Shown in pieces: positions 58,731 through 64,000 of a stretch of DNA of 64,000 bases. This DNA is from Sipunculus nudus. Its lineage: Eukaryota; Annelida; Sipuncula; Golfingiida; Sipunculidae. The notes under the pieces are model-generated. The model was not told where the DNA came from. It worked only from the letters and a program-made list of their open reading frames with translations, and searched no databases. Where the stretch lies: the NCBI GenBank assembly GCA_026874595.1, contig CM049318.1, positions 18,774,241 to 18,838,240 of the forward strand, in the 5' to 3' direction. The position numbers were made by a program, and so were the translations under genes. Every line of letters begins with the position of its first letter. Within the stretch, counting starts at the first letter, position 1.

Positions 58731-59882
58731 CTATTTATTTCTATCATCTCTTCCCAATGTTACTTTACTTTGAGTATCAAAATCCCATTTGAACCAAATT
58801 TCATTAATACACAGTTTATCAAAAGAAAGATAGGATTCTAAATTGTCTTCTCTGGCCTTAATCATATGTGGGACCAAATTGCGCCGTGCCTCTCTTACTT
58901 GATCACTAAAGTCATTTGTAATCTTGATATTACTGTCTCTCAATTTCTCTCTTGCCTGTGATAATACATTTTCTTTGTCTTTATATCTTGTGAATTTGAC
59001 AATAACAGGTCTTGGTTTCCCATTTCTGTTTCTGACTGGTAATCTATGGGCTCTCTCAATACCCAGATCTTGGTCACTATCGCACTCGAGCTCAAGTTTG
59101 TCCTTCAACACACCTCGGACCATTTCCTCACACTCCTGCCAGGATTCTCGGTTTTTACTTTCAGGAACACCGTGTATAATTACATTCTCACGACGTGACT
59201 GATTTTCAAGTTTCTCACATTTATCTTTAAGCTTTTTGTTTTCTGTTTCAACTTTATTTAGTCTTTCCTGAATATCTGTGAGAAGTTTCTGAGTGTCTTG
59301 TAAGCGTTTTGTAATCCCTGTCAATTGGTCACTGATGTTCATTTCAGATGAGTATGACTGACCACACATACCAACATCTGTATCATCAAATATTTCATTT
59401 TGACTGGCTCCAATTAACTGAGAGGACATGATAGGTACCTGTTCATGGCTTTCTGACAGTAAAGTAGCCTGAGCTGGATTGATGGAAGCAGAGTTCTTTG
59501 ACTGAGTAGGCCTGCTGGTAACATTTGGTCTGGCGCTATGACTATATGAGCTCTGTACACTGACACTCAGAGCTCCCTCTGCATCCCTAACTAAACAAGG
59601 CTGAGTGGTATTCTTACTTCTTGACCTGGTCACAGTACCGCTGTCTTCTCTGTCACTGGAACCTGCACTCTTGTCATTTACCGGTGTCATGGGGCCGGGG
59701 TTCATTTCAACATCGCCTGCAAGTACCAGTAGTAGAGCGATAATGGGGGAAGATCTCACAACCAAGCGTGCCAGGTCTCCCTTGACAACGATTGCCCCAG
59801 GCTTCCATCCTGGTATTATCGCTCGCTGCACAAACGAGCCTATTCTTGCCCTCCAGGCTTCAATACCAACCCCCATATTCAC
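58731..59882 (-). CDS. LINE ORF1 protein with N-terminal 2A, coiled coil and RRM
   Basis: Intact 383-residue ORF1, an RNA-binding chaperone-type protein of the retrotransposon particle. Residues 1-63 form a leader with a hydrophobic stretch (IIALLLVLA), ending in DVEMNPGP (57-64), an exact match to the D-V/I-E-x-N-P-G-P 2A consensus. 2A makes the ribosome skip the Gly63-Pro64 bond, so a 63-residue leader peptide and a 320-residue ORF1p starting with Pro are predicted. Residues 65-180 are Ser/Thr-rich. Residues 183-229 are a heptad-rich coiled coil, for oligomerisation. RRENVIIHGVPE (230-241) opens an L1-type RRM, and PRPVIVKFTRYKDK through the ITNDFS region (290-360) is the C-terminal RNA-binding part. 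The start at 59882 keeps the leader; a later start would lose the 2A. Confidence 0.9.
   Translation of the reverse strand: MNMGVGIEAWRARIGSFVQRAIIPGWKPGAIVVKGDLARLVVRSSPIIALLLVLAGDVEMNPGPMTPVNDKSAGSSDREDSGTVTRSRSKNTTQPCLVRDAEGALSVSVQSSYSHSARPNVTSRPTQSKNSASINPAQATLLSESHEQVPIMSSQLIGASQNEIFDDTDVGMCGQSYSSEMNISDQLTGITKRLQDTQKLLTDIQERLNKVETENKKLKDKCEKLENQSRRENVIIHGVPESKNRESWQECEEMVRGVLKDKLELECDSDQDLGIERAHRLPVRNRNGKPRPVIVKFTRYKDKENVLSQAREKLRDSNIKITNDFSDQVREARRNLVPHMIKAREDNLESYLSFDKLCINEIWFKWDFDTQSKVTLGRDDRNK
59691..59714 (-). other. 2A ribosome-skipping motif (DVEMNPGP)
   Basis: Eight codons of ORF1 match the 2A consensus, preceded by a hydrophobic helix-like stretch as in functional 2As. This is known in some APE-type non-LTR elements, in which 2A mediates translational recoding. 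Confidence 0.85.
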
Positions 59883-60003
59883 TATTACAATTCTTTATGT
59901 CCTTACCCAGATGGTAGAACTATCAATGTCTATAATTAGCAGGTTTAACTCACTTTAAACAACCTTCCCGCTCCGAGCCGCTCTCTGTACGATCTACCAC
60001 TTC

Positions 60004-60005
60004 TC

Positions 60006-60041
<36 letters not shown>

Positions 60042-60060
60042 TTATATATATATATATATT
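60004..60060. repeat. (AT)n microsatellite at the LINE 5' junction
   Basis: AT dinucleotides directly at the 5' end of the LINE. Confidence 0.95.
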
Positions 60061-60171
60061 ACTTTGACTAATAAAAAAATGTGTCCAGAATTCTTTGATG
60101 AAATGCGTGCCAAAAAAATGCACGTATAAAATGCATGAAACATTCGACAAGCATTTTCACATTGATTCGCA

Positions 60172-60540
60172 CAAGGAGATTACAGACTGGAGTATCAAGT
60201 GTCAGAAGCCTCGAGTGTCAGTCGTGCGCTAATTGCATTTAAGACCTGATAAGCCTGATTAACTCTATTGTGCGCCTATTGTGCCGCGGTGTCAGGCGCA
60301 GCGCCGGCACGGCCTTTATAAAGCGAGTCTTCTAAGCTTAGAGCAATATATCCAGTAACTGAGCGGTAGATCACTAGAATAACATGGACCGGAATTATGA
60401 ATGCGCAAATGGTTCGGGTTTTTTTTAAGAATTATGCGTTACAATATATCTAGAGAAGTCTAGAGTTCTGAAATCACCCTCGTCAGCAACATTCGACACG
60501 GCCAGACTCTCACTTGATACTCCAGTCTTTAATCTCCTTG
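60172..60540. mobile_element. foldback MITE with long terminal inverted repeats
   Basis: CAAGGAGATTACAGACTGGA...GTATCAAGTG at the left and CACTTGATAC...TCCAGTCTTTAATCTCCTTG at the right are inverted over about 30 bases with one mismatch. ATTCGCA stands directly outside both ends (60165-60171 and 60541-60547). The shared direct repeat can be extended to TTGATTCGCA, so the duplication is 7-10 bp. This could be a MULE- or hAT-like MITE; the superfamily is open. Inside are a GC-rich palindromic part (GTGCCGCGG...GCGCAGCGCCGGCAC) and a CTTTATAAAG. No ORF. Confidence 0.7.
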
Positions 60541-60547
60541 ATTCGCA

Positions 60548-60987
60548 GAAGTTTCCGCATTAGATTCCTTTGTTGAACGAAAAGATCAAAATATGAAACA
60601 TAATTATACAGTCAATACAGAGAGACGTAACAGGAGCTTAGTAACACGTAGCAGTGTAATTGTGAAACATTTTGAGATTTGCATCAGGGAACCAGAATTG
60701 CTGTTGGTTTTGTTTAAATGAAACTAGATTCATCCCTGATATAAAAGGATATAGCGTGAGACAAAACAAATATGATCTTTTTATTTTCGCTATATCGGAC
60801 CCAGAGTCTGTGTCAATAATTACCAATAGATGGCGCGTCTGTGGAAAATTTCATTAAATTGTCAAACCAACACAACTATGCTGTCAACCTGGTTTTTCTA
60901 CCTCTAAGCCATGGCTTCGGTAGAGATATGAAATTAAGCCAATATCCAGGTGTTTCAATACAAGAGGAACCTTTCTGTTGACAGTAA
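60548..60987. other. no gene seen
   Basis: AT-rich. The opposed ORFs at 60638-60857 are mirror artefacts. Confidence 0.5.
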
Positions 60988-61110
60988 TACTACTACTACG
61001 ACTACTACTCCTACTACTAATAATAATGATGATGATAATTATAATAATAATATTCTTATTGATGTTATTATTTTTATTTTTATTATCAAAAATATTATTA
61101 TTATTTTAAC
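60988..61110. repeat. compound trinucleotide microsatellite
   Basis: CTA/CTC units, then AAT/GAT units, then TTA/TTT-rich text. Confidence 0.9.
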
Positions 61111-62289
61111 TGAGTCAAAAGGACCCTATCAGATATCATTTTAAGACATATGAAAACAATAGAAAATTAAATAACATACGTAAACAGAATACCTTGAAAC
61201 GCAAATATCTGTATGTCATCAAGAGAAAAACGTGACAATTGGTCAATATTAATACTCCAACGTCACAGCTAGCCGTTTCAATATCCAGTCCCAACGGATG
61301 AACAGACATGCAAGATTATAATAATAAATTAATTAATTTTGCTCTGTTGAAGAGTTCAGTAAAGGTCACACTGAGACTGAATAATACAACATTGAACCCC
61401 AGTCTGTGTCTCAAAAATCCTAAAAGCTAATCTTTTCTTAAATATGTTTCTCTTGTAGCAGTTATAATGCAATATTGTGCGGGTTGACAATAGTCAGTAT
61501 TTTTGCGGCAGACAATGAACATCAACGTTTCATCTACACAATAGTCCAATAGTGATGTTGATTGTAAATGGCGACTGGAACTCTTCTGGTTTTTGCAGGC
61601 CACAGATGTGATCTACTGTAAATGATAGGCGGAGAACACGAGGTCAAAACATGGAGAATCCCCTTGACATCAACATATTGTTGTTTAATGTTAACAAGGC
61701 AAAACGTTTACATTTCTTTGCCTACTCGAATTAATAACGGAAATTACGAAAACTTGGTATGAGGTTTCTAATGGATGTATTAATTGCCTGATCCTTCCCA
61801 CTCTAAACAGCATAGAGGTCTGTATTGACTTTTACAATCTCTTTGTTGATCTCCAACCATCGATTAATTATTTACGGATCAGTACAACGCGCACATATTA
61901 TCGATTATCATATAATAAGTGATCACCGGAATTTATATCTGTATAATAATATTATCGACCTTATGACCTATACATGGGGCTCATATAGCCGCGAATTAGC
62001 GAAACTTCGAGGGGGCCTGTGTGTATGGGATGTGGTTGAGGTAATCGATTCCCTTGTGTCGAAATCTCTGAAAAAGTGAGGCTGTAATGTTTAATTTTGG
62101 GGAGATGTTTATTTTATTCAGCTAATTGTTATCCATTTACCAGTTATGTTAGGTCAAACTAGAAAATATGTAGAAGGTATGGTACAATCGAATATGAAAA
62201 ATGTGTTCTTTGCCTTGAATTGAAATCTGAAATTTGACTGAAGTACCCAAAGTAGAATTCCGGGGAAAACACAAAAAAAAAACCAATAA
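61111..62289. other. no gene seen
   Basis: AT-rich. The 84-codon frame at 61825-62079 has no domain. Confidence 0.45.
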
Positions 62290-62640
62290 TAGAACCGATC
62301 AAGTGAGGCGTCCCATGACGTGGAAAATAAACATACAGTGTGCGACACAGTTAAGTGCGAAATCCGTGGGTATACAATCCAATATTCAAAACGGAGAAAA
62401 AAGCGCGAAAAAAGAGAGAAAGAAAAACTTCAGAAAGAGTTTGAAAAATTATTTGAAAAAACAAACGAAAACCCAGAAGATGAAATATCCCTTCGCAAAT
62501 TAAAAGAAGTTAAAACTCGTTTAGATGATATTTTAGATGCAAAAACCAAGGTGTTATACTCCGTTCTAAACAGAGGTGGTATGAAAAGGGTTAAAAAATA
62601 CAAGTTACTTCTTCTCTTCAGAAAACAAGGCCTACAGGCC
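62290..62640 (+). pseudogene. L1-type LINE ORF2 relic (endonuclease-RT linker)
   Basis: A + strand frame reads TVKCEIRGYTIQYSKRRKKR, a charged helix EKEKLQKEFEKLFEK, then LDDILDAKTK. In the next frame it continues GVILRSKQRWYEKG, and in a third NTSYFFSSENK. This succession, with a charged helix leading to KTKG-x-x-x-RSK-x-RWYE-x-G and then KYFF-like text, is the conserved linker between the endonuclease and RT of L1-clade ORF2 proteins. At least two frameshifts and a stop before 62293 make it a dead fragment of about 0.35 kb. It belongs to a LINE different from the one at 54570-60003 and lies in the opposite orientation. Confidence 0.6.
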
Positions 62641-63095
62641 TAATGCGAACCTGTGCATATGGATATACACCAGGTATAACGCTTCAATGCTGAACCACTA
62701 CTTTTCATATATATGAACAATGCAAGTACTAAACATTTTGAACAAGAAACAATACACATTCATCACTGCTGAAATTCTGGCATGGGTGCACACAACACAA
62801 AAATTATTGTAGATGGCACCACAAAGTCTTGTATACGACAAAGCTATTTGACATGTATAAATATGCCCAATTTCAGGCTGATATATCAAATTCCTCCGTA
62901 GAATTAAGCAGGCACATACACTTTGCAAAATGGTAGATGGCGACACCTGTCTTGTGAACGAGAAAGCCATTAAAGAAACATAGACAGGTCAGAATATCAG
63001 GCCAATCCATCAAACTTACCTTAAGTCTGATGCACGGGGCTGACCAGGCTTAGGTGAGAAAGGCTGTTGCCCCGAGTGTACTGTGACAAATAACT
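62641..63095. other. no gene seen
   Basis: No recognisable feature. Two ATGGTAGATGGC/GTAGATGGC words at 62810 and 62930 hint at a local duplication. Confidence 0.4.
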
Positions 63096-63430
63096 GGCTC
63101 AGGCTACTGCACTGATGGAACTCTTGACCTGCACCTGGCTAGACTGAGTGAACTTTTGACCTGTAACTGGCTGCACTGAGTGAACTCTTGACCTATTGCA
63201 TAATCTGACACAGTTGGCAGTCTGCCAAAGCTATAAATCTGACCTTTTGCCTATTGCCAAATCTGAAATAGTAGCCACACAATTGCATAAGCTCACAGAA
63301 TGGCTCCCATGGCTCCCATGGCCTTGTGCTTGGCTGCACTGATTGAACTGTTGACCTATATTTGGCTAAACTGAATGAACTCTTGATCTGTTGCCAAATC
63401 TGAAACAGTTGGCAGTTTCTCAACCTATTC
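63096..63430. repeat. imperfect tandem repeat, about 32-bp unit
   Basis: Units of the type ACTGAGTGAACTCTTGACCT followed by 12 bases ending CTGGCT occur in series at 63110-63200 and again at 63335-63390. The words AAATCTGA(A/C)A(C/T)AGTTGGCAGT and CTCCCATGG are also duplicated between. Confidence 0.6.
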
Positions 63431-64000
63431 AAGAAACATACACAATCTTGGCCTGTTATGTAAGTCTGCTAATATTTATCCAACACTAACCATTTGAACA
63501 TACTTGAGAGGGCTTGCCTCTGGATTCATTTCTGTAAAATATTGAACAATTTGGCTGGACTGTTTACAAGAAGAAGACTTTTAAATTTTTTTTCAGCTTT
63601 TTCCCTGTAAAATCTAAGTAAATGCAGATAGCAAAATAAGCTGAATCCATCAACATTTGATATGTGACAGATAATTGAATAAAATTTGGGAATGGTAGCT
63701 CCTGCTATTCCTGAGAAATTATGAGTTAGTGTACAGATGATATGTAATATCATAAATCTACATTTTTTAAAAGCTTTTAAAAAACTTTCTTGTCAATATT
63801 TTCCATAGATAACCTGAAATCTAAATGTCTGGAGGCATGATTTAATGGATGCTGATAATCTGGTGCTAGGCTAGATGTATCTGCTTCACACAGCTAACAT
63901 ATATGGTAAAATGAATCAATTCAATCTTTATAATTCAGCCAAAATTAATTTTTTGGAACCATAAAAGACAATTATTATAAGAATGAATCAGGGAATTATT
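63431..64000. other. no gene seen
   Basis: AT-rich. The short - strand frame at 63526-63753 has no domain. Confidence 0.5.

Larger units (their letters stand above)
54570..60003 (-). mobile_element. nearly full-length LINE (non-LTR retrotransposon) with 2A motif
   Basis: Read on the - strand, the order is a short 5' UTR (from about 60003), ORF1 (59882-58731), ORF2 (58685-55140, two frameshifts), a T-rich 3' UTR with AATAAA at 54606-54601, and a short (TA)n tail ending near 54570. The apurinic-type endonuclease, reverse transcriptase, lack of RNase H and CCHC tail place it in the Jockey/CR1/L2-like or L1-like APE-type elements; the exact clade needs an RT phylogeny. The tail is a TA microsatellite rather than poly(A), which favours the CR1/L2 side. 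The element is flanked by (AT)n on both sides, so target duplications cannot be resolved. Long uninterrupted frames indicate a young insertion. Confidence 0.9.

Noticed and set aside
59605-59958. 117-codon + strand frame (also frames at 56843-57285 and 58924-59202)
   Set aside because: Antisense shadows of LINE ORF1 and ORF2.
54606-62640. Shared AAAACAAGGCCT word linking the LINE 3' end and the L1 relic
   Set aside because: About 12 shared bases around an AGGCCT palindrome; the L1 frame still reads through it, so homology is not shown.

Overview
This is an AT-rich, repeat-dense piece of an animal nuclear genome, most likely a marine invertebrate and plausibly a mollusc or another lophotrochozoan. 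I infer this from three things: a spliced Ly6/uPAR-type gene with a long intron, non-LTR retrotransposons carrying a viral-type 2A motif (a combination known from molluscs, echinoderms and amphioxus), and abundant short DNA transposons, tRNA-derived SINEs and (AT)n microsatellites. Nothing looks bacterial or organellar, and the species cannot be named from the sequence alone.

Host gene content is very low. The only convincing host gene is a Ly6/uPAR-domain protein on the + strand. One exon lies at 28273-28388 and the terminal exon at 33888-34148. They are separated by a 5.5-kb intron, their reading phases match, and together they give 12 cysteines, the C-terminal CC-x(4)-CN signature and a hydrophobic GPI-anchor-like tail. 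The signal-peptide exon was not found.

The dominant coding feature is a nearly complete LINE (non-LTR retrotransposon) on the - strand, about 54570-60003. Its ORF1 (383 aa) has a 2A ribosome-skipping motif near the N-terminus, a coiled coil and an L1-type RRM/C-terminal region. Its ORF2 encodes an APE endonuclease, a reverse transcriptase and a CCHC motif, but is broken by two frameshifts.

The rest is mostly DNA-transposon debris. 1-2.1 kb: an inverted pair of Penelope-like ends around a hAT-type MITE with an 8-bp target duplication. 8.9-9.7 kb: a tandem repeat of about 0.3 kb. 11-13 kb: two related dispersed repeats. 20.9-33.9 kb: TTAA-type MITEs, a TA-flanked MITE, a SINE and two hAT MITEs, several of them inside the Ly6 intron. 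36-39.5 kb: a Tigger/pogo deletion derivative and another hAT MITE. 44.4-51.1 kb: two related LTR-retrotransposon leader regions, a fourth hAT MITE, and a TA-flanked MITE with a nearby candidate empty site. 60-62.7 kb: a foldback MITE and an L1 ORF2 relic. Long runs of G or C and (AT)n arrays recur, often inside the MITEs.
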